NCBI GenBank assembly: GCA_000403255.2 | Contig: KE159572.1 | Location: 81,001 to 145,000, forward strand | Direction: 5' to 3' | Source of the DNA: Lachnospiraceae bacterium 3-1 | GTDB taxonomy: Bacteria > Bacillota > Clostridia > Lachnospirales > Lachnospiraceae | DNA length: 64,000 bases | Shown: positions 26,053 to 34,898 of the stretch, piece by piece | How positions within the stretch are numbered: position 1 is the stretch's first letter | How the letters are laid out: the number at the start of each line of letters is the position of its first letter | Notes under the pieces: model-generated | Databases searched by the model: none | Told to the model about the DNA's origin: nothing | The model's input: only the letters and a program-made list of their open reading frames with translations | Program-made: the position numbers and the translations under genes

Positions 26053-27963
26053 GTGTCATTAGGAGGCATTCATCAATATCAGGCTAATACGGCGTCCAAT
26101 ACCCAGACATTGGGAAGTGTAAAAGAAACAACGGGAGTACGCCCCACCGCCCAGGTGCAGGAGCTGACGCCGGGAAAGGTCTTTGAGGGGATGGTCACAG
26201 AAGTAAAAAATAATCAGGTGACTTTAGGGTTAAGTGATGGAAGGACGATTTCTGCTAGGATGGAATCAGGTGTAACCTTAGAACAAGGGCAGCCCATGCT
26301 GTTTGAAGTGAAGGCGAATACCGGAGAACAGATTTCTATCCGTCCAGTAACCTTAGAGAGCGCCCAGAATCCTACACTGTTGAAAGCATTGGAGGCAGCA
26401 GGATTGAAAGCCAATCCAAGGAATCTGTCTATGGTCAACCATATGATGATGGAGCAGATGCCCATCGATAAGAGCAGTCTGATGCAAATGATGCGGGCAG
26501 TGGCTAATTTCCCTCAGGCAGAGATACAGACATTGGTACAGATGCAAAAGTTAGGGTTTGTGATTACTGAGGATTCCTTGAATCAATTCCAGAATTACCA
26601 GAACGGACAACAGGCAATATTGCCGGAAATACAAGAGCTTATGGAGGGAATTGCCAATCTTCCAGAACAGATATTTGGAAAAGAGGGAATGGGGCAGCAG
26701 AATACTTTGCCGGAAAATTTTGTTCTGACAGGTGGACAGAATCCAGGTGTGGCAGAAAATGGACAGAATACAGAAGCTTTACAATTGTTGGGACTGCAAA
26801 AACAGATTTTAGGAATTCTTTTCGGAGACGGCAGCCAGTCAGTTCTTTTGGATGGGGAGAAGGGAAATCAGGTTTTTCCAAATGGCGACCAATTGCCAGC
26901 CGATGGGGAAACGATACAGAATAAAGACGCCATAAATCAGATTCTGCAAAATGGCGAAGGGCTCACTGAGGCTGTGGAGAATAAAGACAATAAGAATTCA
27001 GCTTTGCAAAATGGTAATGTGGGGAATCAAAAGCTGCAAGGGGACATTGCAGCAGAACGTGCAATAGGAGAATTGGCAGGCAAGGAGGGGATTTCCCAGG
27101 AAATGGCAGGAGGGGCAGGAAAGGAAATACAAAGTCCTATCGATGCAATCCTTACCAAGGAACAGCAGGGAAATCTTACTACGATGCTGCAGGAATTTTC
27201 CGGGGCAGCAGAGAATGAACAGCTTCTGCCTGAGGGAAGGCTGAACACCAGCCTTTCTGCTGGGGAACTCTTGCAGCAGATCATGGGAACAGTGGAAAAA
27301 GACGGGGAATTCAAAGACGGCTCCATCAAGAAATTATTTTCCTCCCAGGAATTTAAAGGGTTGATGAAGCAGGCCATGACAGATCAATGGATGCTCACCC
27401 CAGAAAAGTTAAAAGAAGAGGGAGCAGTCAAAGAATTGTATCAAAGGCTGGCCAGACAGATGACAGAGCTGCAGCAGACACTTGCCCAGACAGGAAAAGA
27501 AGGAACTGCTTTGGCGAAAACAGCCCAGTCTGTACAGAGTAATCTGGAATTTATGAATCAGTTGAATCAGGTTTATACGTATGTGCAGCTTCCGTTAAAA
27601 TTGCAGCAGCAAAATGCCCACAGTGATTTGTATGTATATACCAACAAGAAAAATCTCAGGGAAAAAGAAGGAGATCTCTCCGCACTGCTCCATTTGGATT
27701 TGGAGCATCTTGGTTCCACTGATATTTATGTAAAATTGCATGGGCTGACGGTACAGACAGATTTTTATCTGACAGATGAATTGTCCTTTCAATTGATTTC
27801 AAATTTTACCGGACAGTTGATGGAACGCCTGGAGCAAAAGGGCTATAGCTGTGAGGTAAAAGTGGAGAATCGCAAAGAGCACAAAAACTCTGTGCAAGAA
27901 TTTTTAGAACAAGAAAAGCCTGCTGGAAAGCTGCATCGGTATTCTTTTGATGTGAAAGCATAG
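26053..27963 (+). CDS. FliK-like (YlqG-type) protein, orphan
   Basis: A 636-residue protein, Gln-, Asn- and Gly-rich through the middle (about 190-370), with a C-terminal domain (about 500-620) like the flagellar hook-length control family, including LDLEHLGSTDIYVKLHGLT and a final helix in FTGQLMERLEQKGYSCEV. The N-terminus has a small beta domain (GKVFEGMVTEVKNNQVTLGL). In Bacillus the equivalent gene follows rnhB and precedes an FlhB-tail gene, exactly as here. No flagellar genes are in the window, so its role in this organism is unknown. GTG start at 26053. Confidence 0.8.
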   Translation: MSLGGIHQYQANTASNTQTLGSVKETTGVRPTAQVQELTPGKVFEGMVTEVKNNQVTLGLSDGRTISARMESGVTLEQGQPMLFEVKANTGEQISIRPVTLESAQNPTLLKALEAAGLKANPRNLSMVNHMMMEQMPIDKSSLMQMMRAVANFPQAEIQTLVQMQKLGFVITEDSLNQFQNYQNGQQAILPEIQELMEGIANLPEQIFGKEGMGQQNTLPENFVLTGGQNPGVAENGQNTEALQLLGLQKQILGILFGDGSQSVLLDGEKGNQVFPNGDQLPADGETIQNKDAINQILQNGEGLTEAVENKDNKNSALQNGNVGNQKLQGDIAAERAIGELAGKEGISQEMAGGAGKEIQSPIDAILTKEQQGNLTTMLQEFSGAAENEQLLPEGRLNTSLSAGELLQQIMGTVEKDGEFKDGSIKKLFSSQEFKGLMKQAMTDQWMLTPEKLKEEGAVKELYQRLARQMTELQQTLAQTGKEGTALAKTAQSVQSNLEFMNQLNQVYTYVQLPLKLQQQNAHSDLYVYTNKKNLREKEGDLSALLHLDLEHLGSTDIYVKLHGLTVQTDFYLTDELSFQLISNFTGQLMERLEQKGYSCEVKVENRKEHKNSVQEFLEQEKPAGKLHRYSFDVKA

Positions 27964-28022
27964 AAATTAAAAAAATTTCCGAAGAAAAACGAAAATGCAG
28001 GATAGGGAGCGTGAGAAAATCT

Positions 28023-28349
28023 ATGGCGGAAACAAGGTATAAGAATACAAATGAACCAGTAACTATGGACACCCCATGGGGAAAAAGACAGAAAACAGCC
28101 GTTGCCATAGCCTACAATCCTGGAGAAACAGCGCCGAAAATCATTGCCACTGGAAAAGGGCATTTGGCGGAAAAAATTATTGAAAAGGCAAAGGAAGACA
28201 ATATTCCTTTTTATCGGGATGAAAAGCTGGCAAAAACCCTCTCCAAATTGGAAATCGGTGATATGATACCACCGGAACTTTACGAGGTTGTGGCGGAAAT
28301 TTTGGTATTTGTAGATGATATGGAACGGATGCGTGAGAAATTAAAATAG
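28023..28349 (+). CDS. FlhB C-terminal-domain-like protein (YlqH/FlhX type)
   Basis: About 108 residues, matching only the cytoplasmic tail of the export-gate switch protein FlhB: TAVAIAYNPGETAPKIIATG, AEKIIEKAKEDNIPFYRDE, LAKTLSKLEIGDMIPPELYE and VAEILVFVDDM. Full-length FlhB has four membrane helices before this domain. The self-cleavage site NPTH is here NPGE, so autocleavage should not occur. A GTG four codons upstream (28011) is an alternative start. The gene follows the FliK-like gene by 59 bp; FliK and FlhB tails interact in flagellar systems, so the pair may form a complex. Confidence 0.85.
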   Translation: MAETRYKNTNEPVTMDTPWGKRQKTAVAIAYNPGETAPKIIATGKGHLAEKIIEKAKEDNIPFYRDEKLAKTLSKLEIGDMIPPELYEVVAEILVFVDDMERMREKLK

Positions 28350-28364
28350 GGGGATTTGTTAATC

Positions 28365-28577
28365 ACGTATCATTTCGAGTTTCCCCATTTTACAATTCAT
28401 AGTACCAAAAGGTTTCCATCACGAAGTGATGGAAACACTTTGCACAGAAAAGAGCTCTGGAAATCTAGCTTTTCAGAGGCTTTTTGTGCAAGATGTCTAT
28501 GCTGCCAAAGGCAGCGAGACCTTTTGGTTCTATAAATATCGGCTATTATAAAAAATGGGGAAACTCAAACGTATCAT
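28365..28577. mobile_element. MITE-like 195-bp hairpin element with flanking 9-bp direct repeats
   Basis: Direct repeats ACGTATCAT at 28365-28373 and 28569-28577 flank the element. Just inside, GAGTTTCCCCATTTT (28377-28391) and AAAATGGGGAAACTC (28552-28566) are inverted repeats, and ACCAAAAGGT (28404-28413) pairs with ACCTTTTGGT (28519-28528). Within are hairpins TTTCCATCAC-GAA-GTGATGGAAA (28413-28435), a longer one closed by TTGCACA/TGTGCAA (28440-28491), and CTGCC-AAA-GGCAG (28502-28514). No coding capacity. The layout fits a non-autonomous element with a target duplication. It fills the 286-bp gap between the FlhB-like gene and yraN. Confidence 0.65.
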
Positions 28578-28635
28578 AGGTAAACAATAGGGATAGAAAA
28601 ATATAAAAGCATATGGATAGAAAAGGAAGTGTAGA

Positions 28636-29004
28636 TTGGCAAAAACAGGCAATGAAAATCGTAAGCAGGGAATCGCATGGGAGCATTGGGCGGCTGAGTT
28701 TTTAAAGGAAAAGGGATATCAGATTTTACATACAAATTTTTATAGCCGGTATGGGGAAATTGATTTGATTGCAAGGCAGGGAACCTATTTGGTGTTTTTG
28801 GAGGTGAAATACCGGAAAAATATCAAAGGCGGACATCCATTGGAAGCAGTGGATGTAAGAAAGCAGCGTCGGATCTGCAAAACGGCAGCCTATTATTGTA
28901 TGCGTTACGGATATGGGGAAAGTACGCCCTGTCGGTTTGATGTGATCGGAATTTTAGGAGAAGAAATGTTCCATGTGGAGGATGCTTTTCCATTTCGGCA
29001 GTAG
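28636..29004 (+). CDS. YraN family (UPF0102) nuclease-like protein
   Basis: A 122-residue protein with a PD-(D/E)XK-type core: conserved Glu in RKQGIAWEHWAAEFL, YGEIDLIARQGTYLVFLEVK, in which the E, D and ExK positions are kept, and a later Gln/Arg helix RKQRRICKTAAYY. The family is related to archaeal Holliday junction resolvases, and its function in bacteria is unsettled. TTG start at 28636 with AAGGAAG 7 nt upstream. Position after rnhB and the FlhB-like gene is standard. Confidence 0.92.
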   Translation: MAKTGNENRKQGIAWEHWAAEFLKEKGYQILHTNFYSRYGEIDLIARQGTYLVFLEVKYRKNIKGGHPLEAVDVRKQRRICKTAAYYCMRYGYGESTPCRFDVIGILGEEMFHVEDAFPFRQ

Positions 29005-29046
29005 ATTATTTTGCCTAAAATAGAATCTTTCCTGATAGGAGTGAAT

Positions 29047-29922
29047 ATGGAAGAATCAGCAATAAAGTTTAAAACAGCATCGAAAGAACAGATGCCGTTG
29101 CTTCGACAAGATGAATCAGAAGGAAGGATATTTCCTTATTTGTATTATCCCCTGTTGGAGAAAACAGGAATGGTAAAACATTGTTTTACCACCAGAATGG
29201 GCGGTGTGAGCAAAGGGATATTTGAAAGTCTGAATTTAAGCTTTACCAGAGGAGATGAGAGAGCAGCAGTAGAAGAAAATTTCCGCAGGGTCTCTTGGGC
29301 GCTTGGCATAGAATACAAAAATTTTGTTTTCACGGACCAGACACATACCACCAACGTAAGGCGTGTGGGAAGAGAGGATGCAGGAAAAGGATTGATACGA
29401 GAACGGGGATATACCGATGTGGATGGGTTGATTACCGATGAACCAGGGCTTATCCTCTCTACCTTTTATGCAGACTGTGTCCCGTTATATTTTGTTGATA
29501 CGAAACATAGGGCGATCGGCTTGTCCCATTCCGGTTGGCGAGGAACGGTGGGGCGTATGGGAGAAGCAACTCTTCGGGCCATGCAGCGGGAATTTCAGAC
29601 AGAGCCGAAGGATGTTGTCTGCGCCATTGGCCCTTCCATCTGTCAGAACTGTTATGAAATCAGTGAGGATGTGGCAATGGAATTTCAAAAAGAATTTCCT
29701 CAGTATATCAATGAAATCTTGCTGGAAAAGGGCCAAGGAAAGTATCAGCTTGATTTGTGGCGTACCAACGAAATTGTTTTGTTGGAAGCAGGTATTATGC
29801 AGGAACATTTGTCTGTTACAAATATCTGTACCTGCTGTAATGAAAAGTTATTATTTTCCCATCGGGCCAGCCAGGGGAGAAGGGGAAACCTAGGCGCCTT
29901 TTTATGCATAAAAGAAGTGTAA
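29047..29922 (+). CDS. pgeF: PgeF/YfiH family protein (laccase-domain; purine nucleoside phosphorylase-like)
   Basis: About 291 residues. Signature blocks are HCFTTRMGGVSKG, TDQTHTTNV, TFYADCVPLYF, GLSHSGWRGTVGRM and AIGPSICQNCYEI, with the His and Cys residues that bind zinc. Members were first called polyphenol oxidases; more recent work assigns purine nucleoside phosphorylase/deaminase activity and a role in editing muropeptides. I chose ATG 29047 with AGGAG 6 nt upstream; a TTG at 29011 would lie 7 bp after yraN. Confidence 0.9.
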   Translation: MEESAIKFKTASKEQMPLLRQDESEGRIFPYLYYPLLEKTGMVKHCFTTRMGGVSKGIFESLNLSFTRGDERAAVEENFRRVSWALGIEYKNFVFTDQTHTTNVRRVGREDAGKGLIRERGYTDVDGLITDEPGLILSTFYADCVPLYFVDTKHRAIGLSHSGWRGTVGRMGEATLRAMQREFQTEPKDVVCAIGPSICQNCYEISEDVAMEFQKEFPQYINEILLEKGQGKYQLDLWRTNEIVLLEAGIMQEHLSVTNICTCCNEKLLFSHRASQGRRGNLGAFLCIKEV

Positions 29923-29967
29923 GGGCACTTTTGGAAGATACCATAAGTTGTTAGGAGGAAATATTAA

Positions 29968-30999
29968 ATGGAAAAAATAATCGAATACATTTTAGAACAG
30001 ACAAAGAAAATTCTCTCAATTGACAGCCCAAGCGGGTATACCCAAGAAGTGGCAGACAGGATTTTAGAGGAGTATGCTTCTATGGGATATCATGCCCAAA
30101 AATCAGTAAAGGGCGGCGTTGTGGCAGACCTAGGCGGAAACCATAAGGAAGATGCAATTTTGTTGACAGCCCATATGGATACATTGGGGGCCATGGTTTG
30201 TGAGATTAAGGGAAATGGAAGGCTTAAGGTGTCTCCCTTGGGCGGCTTGCATCCCATGAATACAGAGACTGAAAACTGTCGGGTCATTACCAGATGCGAT
30301 GGAATTTACGAAGGGACATTTCAGTTGGAAAATGCGTCTGTGCATGTAAACAGTGAATATGGCAAAGCAAAACGGGATTTTGATACCATGGAAGTAGTGC
30401 TGGATGAGAGAGTAAGCTCGAAAGAAGAGACGGAAAAACTGGGTATTATGACCGGGGATATTGTTGCCTTTGAGCCAAGGACGGTGATAACGGAAAAGGG
30501 ATATATCAAAAGCCGTTTTCTGGATGACAAACTGAGTGTTGCAATTCTTCTTGGATTTGCAAAATATATGAAAGAAGAAAACATTACCCCAAAACGGAAA
30601 ATATATCATCACATTACTGCTTATGAAGAAGTAGGGCATGGAGCTTGCGGAAGTGTTCCAGAAGGAGTGACAGAAATTCTTTCTGTGGATATGGGATGTG
30701 TGGGAGAAGGGCTGGCATGTACCGAACATCAGGTATCCATTTGTGCCAAGGACAGTGCAGGTCCTTACACCTATCAGGTAGTGAATGACTTGGTGAAAGC
30801 AGCGAAGGAACATGAGATTGATTTTGCAGTGGATGTGTATCCCCATTATGGTTCCGATGCAGACGCCGCTTTGGAAGCTGGTTATGATTGTCGCCATGGA
30901 TTGATTGGTCCAGGCGTGTACGCATCCCATGGCTATGAGAGAAGTCATGTGGATGGTGTGAGAGCCACAGTGGAATTGCTAAAAGCGTATCTGCTATAG
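29968..30999 (+). CDS. M42 family metallo-aminopeptidase
   Basis: A 343-residue two-zinc peptidase of the tetrahedral (TET) type. Metal and catalytic residues are in TAHMDTLGAMV (His, Asp), SRFLDDKLSVA (bridging Asp), ITAYEEVGHGACG (Glu pair), VDMGCVGEG and the C-terminal SHGYERSHVDG (His). It removes N-terminal residues from peptides in the cytoplasm. AGGAGG lies 10 nt before the ATG. Transcription ends at the bidirectional hairpin that follows. Confidence 0.93.
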   Translation: MEKIIEYILEQTKKILSIDSPSGYTQEVADRILEEYASMGYHAQKSVKGGVVADLGGNHKEDAILLTAHMDTLGAMVCEIKGNGRLKVSPLGGLHPMNTETENCRVITRCDGIYEGTFQLENASVHVNSEYGKAKRDFDTMEVVLDERVSSKEETEKLGIMTGDIVAFEPRTVITEKGYIKSRFLDDKLSVAILLGFAKYMKEENITPKRKIYHHITAYEEVGHGACGSVPEGVTEILSVDMGCVGEGLACTEHQVSICAKDSAGPYTYQVVNDLVKAAKEHEIDFAVDVYPHYGSDADAALEAGYDCRHGLIGPGVYASHGYERSHVDGVRATVELLKAYLL

Positions 31000-31009
31000 A
31001 AAAACAAAA

Positions 31010-31064
31010 AATTCTACAACATATTGCACAAGTACTATTTTACTGTACGATATGTTGTAGAATT
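31010..31064. terminator. Bidirectional terminator between the M42 and ABC-F genes
   Basis: AATTCTACAACATATTG (31010-31026) pairs with CGATATGTTGTAGAATT (31048-31064), 17 bp with one G-T pair, with an inner AGTAC/GTAC stem. A-rich on the left and a T-containing run on the right suit termination of both convergent genes. Confidence 0.75.
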
Positions 31065-31122
31065 CTTGCATTTTACGATAGTCTTTTTGTAAATGATTTC
31101 TCAATCATCTTGGAACAGGTTC

Positions 31123-32763
31123 TTAATCATCCTCTTCCTGGGCGTTACTTGTGGAGTATACCTGTCTCTTTCTTGCCATCTCATCGCTTTCTAAGTATTC
31201 ATCATAGGTAGTAACCTTATCAATCATACTTCCATTGGGCAAAAATTCAATAATACGGTTGGCCGTGGTTTGTACAACCTGATGGTCTCTGGAGGCAAAC
31301 AGTAAAACACCAGGGAATTTGATTAATCCATTGTTCAAAGCGGTGATGGATTCCATATCCAAGTGGTCGGTAGGTTCATCCAGAATCAGGACATTTGCCC
31401 CAGTAATCATCATTCGGGATAACAGAACACGGACCTTCTCACCACCAGATAATACTTTCATTTTCTTTACGCCGTCTTCTCCAGCAAAAAGCATTCGGCC
31501 TAAGAAGCCCCGGACATAAGTGGCGTCCTTGATTTCGGAAAACTGAGTGAGCCATTCCACAATCTGCAAATCATTGTTGAAGATCTCTGTGTTATCCTTG
31601 GGAAAGTAGGACTGGCTGGTGGTAACGCCCCACTTGTAGTTGCCTTCGTCAGGCTCTAATTCTCCTGCTAAGATTTTAAACAAAGTGGTTTTGGCAATTT
31701 CGTTGCTTCCTACAAATGCAATCTTGTCGTCATGTCCTACAATAAAGGATATGTTGTCTAATACTTTTACGCCGTCAACAGTTTTACTTAAATTTTCTAC
31801 CGTGAGAACTTCATTTCCGATTTCCCTATTGGGGCGGAAATCAATATAAGGGTATTTCCGGCTGGAAGGTTTAATTTCATCTAGCTGAATTTTTTCCAAC
31901 GCTTTCTTTCGGGAGGTTGCCTGTTTGGATTTGGATGCATTTGCAGAGAAACGGGAAATAAATTCCTGAAGCTCTTTGATCTTCTCCTCTTTTTTCTTAT
32001 TGGCTTCCTTCATCTGCTTGATTAAAAGCTGGCTGGACTCATACCAGAAATCATAATTTCCTGCATAAAGCTGAATTTTAGCATAGTCGATGTCAGCGGT
32101 ATGGGTGCAGACCTTGTTCAGAAAATATCGGTCATGGGAAACAACAATTACAGTATTGTTAAAGTTAATTAAAAATTCCTCCAGCCAGGCAATGGCGTCC
32201 AAATCTAAGTGGTTGGTAGGCTCATCCAGGAGTAGAATATCTGGATTGCCAAATAGCGCCTGGGCCAGAAGTATTTTTACCTTCTGGGGGCCATTCATGT
32301 CTTTCATAAGGACCGTATGGAATTCTGGTTCAATGCCAAGGCCATTCAAAAGCTGCGCTGCATCCGATTCCGCATTCCAGCCGTCCATTTCGGCGAATTC
32401 CGCTTCCAGTTCACTGGCGCGGATCCCGTCTTCATCGGTGAAATCTTCCTTCATATAAATGGCATCTTTTTCTTTCATAATATCGTAGAGATGTTGATTT
32501 CCCATAATCACAGTATCCAGTACTGGGAATTCATCATATTTAAAATGATCCTGCTGCAAGAAAGAAAGACGCTGGCCGGGGGTAATGAAAACATCACCAT
32601 TGGTGGGTTCCAATTGCCCATTTAAAATCTTAAGAAATGTGGACTTTCCAGCTCCATTGGCACCGATTAATCCATAGCAGTTTCCCTCGGTAAATTTGAT
32701 GTTGACGTCTTCAAATAAAGCCTTTTTCCCTATCCTTAATGTTACATTGTTTGCACTAATCAT
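31123..32763 (-). CDS. ABC-F ATPase (YkpA/YbiT-like) with degenerate motifs
   Basis: A 546-residue soluble protein with two ABC domains and no membrane part, so a ribosome-associated ABC-F factor. Domain 1 has a normal Walker A GANGAGKST and Walker B DILLLDEPTNHLD, but its signature reads MNGPQKVK instead of LSGGQ. Domain 2 has a normal signature LSGGEKVR, but its Walker A is GSNEIAKTT, lacking the usual glycine before the lysine, and its Walker B region reads DEPTDHLD. A charged linker (about 240-300) separates them. The arrangement leaves one site with a good Walker A and good opposite signature. Start at ATG 32763 with AGAGG 7 nt upstream. Confidence 0.9.
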   Translation of the reverse strand: MISANNVTLRIGKKALFEDVNIKFTEGNCYGLIGANGAGKSTFLKILNGQLEPTNGDVFITPGQRLSFLQQDHFKYDEFPVLDTVIMGNQHLYDIMKEKDAIYMKEDFTDEDGIRASELEAEFAEMDGWNAESDAAQLLNGLGIEPEFHTVLMKDMNGPQKVKILLAQALFGNPDILLLDEPTNHLDLDAIAWLEEFLINFNNTVIVVSHDRYFLNKVCTHTADIDYAKIQLYAGNYDFWYESSQLLIKQMKEANKKKEEKIKELQEFISRFSANASKSKQATSRKKALEKIQLDEIKPSSRKYPYIDFRPNREIGNEVLTVENLSKTVDGVKVLDNISFIVGHDDKIAFVGSNEIAKTTLFKILAGELEPDEGNYKWGVTTSQSYFPKDNTEIFNNDLQIVEWLTQFSEIKDATYVRGFLGRMLFAGEDGVKKMKVLSGGEKVRVLLSRMMITGANVLILDEPTDHLDMESITALNNGLIKFPGVLLFASRDHQVVQTTANRIIEFLPNGSMIDKVTTYDEYLESDEMARKRQVYSTSNAQEEDD

Positions 32764-32878
32764 ATCAAATCCTCTTTTTCTGAATTTTAGTTCTGCTTTC
32801 CGAATTTTGCATAAAAGCATGTTTGGCAGAATTACTCTGCTTGTGGAAAATCAGATGGGCCTATGCCCTTGCCCTATT

Positions 32879-32906
32879 ATTATACATAAAACTGTTTTAT
32901 TTTCAA
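32879..32906 (-). promoter_or_regulatory. Sigma-A promoter of the ABC-F gene
   Basis: On the minus strand TTGAAA (32906-32901), 16 bp, TATAAT (32884-32879), about 115 bp before the start. It is divergent from and 10 bp away from the plus-strand promoter at 32916-32944. Confidence 0.6.
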
Positions 32907-32915
32907 GGAAAACAA

Positions 32916-32944
32916 TTGAAAATAAAGGAATTATTTGGTATGAT
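32916..32944 (+). promoter_or_regulatory. Sigma-A promoter of the EAL protein gene
   Basis: TTGAAA (32916-32921), 17 bp, TATGAT (32939-32944). The leader is about 110 nt and holds two direct copies of CGGCCTGTCAAA in the 32994-33031 region, of unknown meaning. Confidence 0.6.
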
Positions 32945-33061
32945 TGAGAATAATGAAGTGAAATTTAGGAGAAAAATAATATGGATAGTCATACGGCCTG
33001 TCAAACGGAAAGATGGCTGCGGCCTGTCAAAGGATAAGAGAAGTAGGATGGGAGTTTTACG

Positions 33062-34774
33062 ATGAAGACTGAAATAGAAGAGGTACTGTGCCTGCAGGCA
33101 GAGCGGTACAGATTGATGAAGGAAATCAACCAAGAATTGGTCATGCTGCTTCCCAGTGGTGAAGATGTGAATACCTCTCTGGATTTTTTGTTGGATCGAA
33201 TTGGAAAACAGTATGAATTGAAATGTGTAGCGATATTAGAATATGATAAGGAAAAGGGGGAGATAGGACAGATTAATTCCTGGGACAGGAACCATGGAAT
33301 TGTGGTCGGCTTTCCTGGAAAAAACAGCGAGAAAAAGCAGGATTGCTTTTTTAAAGGTTCTGACAAATATTATCTGTTTTGTGAACCCTTAGATACTGGG
33401 ACATGGACAGAGTTTCAGCGGGAGACCTTTCAGGAGCTGGCGCGGATGCTTTCTATTTTTGCAGCGCTTAGGGAGCATAAGCAGGAGGACCAGAGAAAAA
33501 TTCAGCATTTGAAATGGAAAGATCCCTTGACGGGACTGTATGTGGAAGAAGCCTTCAAAGGAAAAGTCAAGGAAAAATTAAAAGACTGGCAGGAGAATAT
33601 GAAGTATGCCATTGTCTATACAGATATCAATGATTTTTCCTACATCAACGATAATTTTGGATATTCTGCAGGAAACGATATTTTAAAGAACTTTGCTTCT
33701 TTCCTCCACAGCGAGGAAAATATGATATCCTGTCGGGTGTATTCTGACCTGTTTATTATCTTTTTGTGGGATATCAATCAAGATATGATTTTACAACGTA
33801 TTGTGAAGACCAGTTTGGATTTCAGCAGGCAGCAGAAGGAGATCTATCCTTCCAGCAGCATTCGATTGACAACTGGTATTTATTTTATGGAGCATAAAGG
33901 GGAAAATCTCGAGATGGCAATTGAGAATGCCAATCTGACCAGAAAAAGCATCAAGGGCCACAGCAGTGCGTTTTGCCATGTGTATGAGAGCAAAATGAGA
34001 AGCAAAAGAGATGAAGAAAAACAAGTGCTGGCAGAGTTTCAGGGGAGCCTTCGAGAAGGGGGATTTCAGGTCTATGTGCAGCCGAAATTTTATCTTTCCA
34101 AATTGGAGCTTTCTGGTGGGGAGGCTCTGGTACGGTGGCACAAAGACAATGGAAAAATAGAATCTCCGGATTTATTTATTCCCATATTGGAGAAATCTGG
34201 TTATATTGTGGAGCTGGATTTTTATGTGTATGAGCAGGTATTAATCTACATGAGAAGCTGGTTAGAGGCAGGAAAAGAGCCACCAGTGATTTCCGTGAAT
34301 TTTTCCAGAAGTCATTTTGAGGGTGAGGGAATTTACCGAAGGATTGTGTCTATGACAAAGGCATATCGGATTGAACCTAAATATATTGAGATTGAAATTA
34401 CAGAAAGCCTTTTTATCACAGGATATGAATTGGTGAAAACAGAGCTGAATCAGCTTCGACAGGAAGGGTTTCGCGTGGCAATTGATGATTTTGGAACCGG
34501 GTATTCTTCCCTTGGGATGCTTCTTGATATTCCGGCGGATATTGTCAAGGTAGATAAAAGCTTTTTACATCAAAAAAACTGTGAAAATGGAAAAGAATTT
34601 ATTCAGCATATGGGTAGATTAATTGAGAGCGTGAAAGATGAAGTGATCTTTGAAGGAATAGAGACAGAGGAGCAGCGGGAGTTTTTAGTAGACTGCGGAT
34701 TTCACTTGGGACAGGGATTTTTGTTTGACAAACCCATGCCTATTGAGGTGTTCCAAGAAAAATACATGAAATAA
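33062..34774 (+). CDS. EAL c-di-GMP phosphodiesterase with degenerate GGDEF domain
   Basis: A 570-residue cytoplasmic protein. The N-terminal ~130 residues look GAF-like. A GGDEF-fold domain follows (DPLTGLYVEEAFK; YTDINDFSYINDNFGYSAGNDIL), but where GGDEF belongs it reads RVYSDLFII, so cyclase activity should be lost. The EAL domain has GGEALVRW, NFSRSHF, EIEITESLF, IDDFGTGYSSLGML and EGIETEEQ, keeping the metal and catalytic residues. It should hydrolyse c-di-GMP, with the dead GGDEF perhaps a GTP sensor. No membrane segment. GGGAG precedes the ATG. Confidence 0.92.
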   Translation: MKTEIEEVLCLQAERYRLMKEINQELVMLLPSGEDVNTSLDFLLDRIGKQYELKCVAILEYDKEKGEIGQINSWDRNHGIVVGFPGKNSEKKQDCFFKGSDKYYLFCEPLDTGTWTEFQRETFQELARMLSIFAALREHKQEDQRKIQHLKWKDPLTGLYVEEAFKGKVKEKLKDWQENMKYAIVYTDINDFSYINDNFGYSAGNDILKNFASFLHSEENMISCRVYSDLFIIFLWDINQDMILQRIVKTSLDFSRQQKEIYPSSSIRLTTGIYFMEHKGENLEMAIENANLTRKSIKGHSSAFCHVYESKMRSKRDEEKQVLAEFQGSLREGGFQVYVQPKFYLSKLELSGGEALVRWHKDNGKIESPDLFIPILEKSGYIVELDFYVYEQVLIYMRSWLEAGKEPPVISVNFSRSHFEGEGIYRRIVSMTKAYRIEPKYIEIEITESLFITGYELVKTELNQLRQEGFRVAIDDFGTGYSSLGMLLDIPADIVKVDKSFLHQKNCENGKEFIQHMGRLIESVKDEVIFEGIETEEQREFLVDCGFHLGQGFLFDKPMPIEVFQEKYMK

Positions 34775-34785
34775 GCCGAAAACTA

Positions 34786-34814
34786 TTGATTTTTCTGGCT
34801 ATAATTATTATAGT
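34786..34814 (+). promoter_or_regulatory. Sigma-A promoter of the pyruvate:ferredoxin oxidoreductase gene
   Basis: TTGATT (34786-34791), 17 bp, TATAGT (34809-34814). The leader of about 75 nt contains a near-perfect hairpin, GTGGAAGTCT/AGACTTTCAC (34843-34863 region), just before the AGGAGG. This may stabilise the abundant mRNA. Confidence 0.55.
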
Positions 34815-34898
34815 ATAAAGGAAGAATTTGTTATCTATGTTGTGGAAGTCTAAGACTTTCACGGTGACAAATTAAATTCAGGCAGGAGGAAAAATGTA

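Noticed and set aside
30130..30948. 272-codon antisense frame opposite the M42 peptidase gene
   Set aside because: Shadow frame; the sense strand has all metal-binding motifs of the peptidase.
32994..33031. Two direct copies of CGGCCTGTCAAA before the EAL gene
   Set aside because: A two-copy short repeat in a leader without further context; not enough to call an operator.
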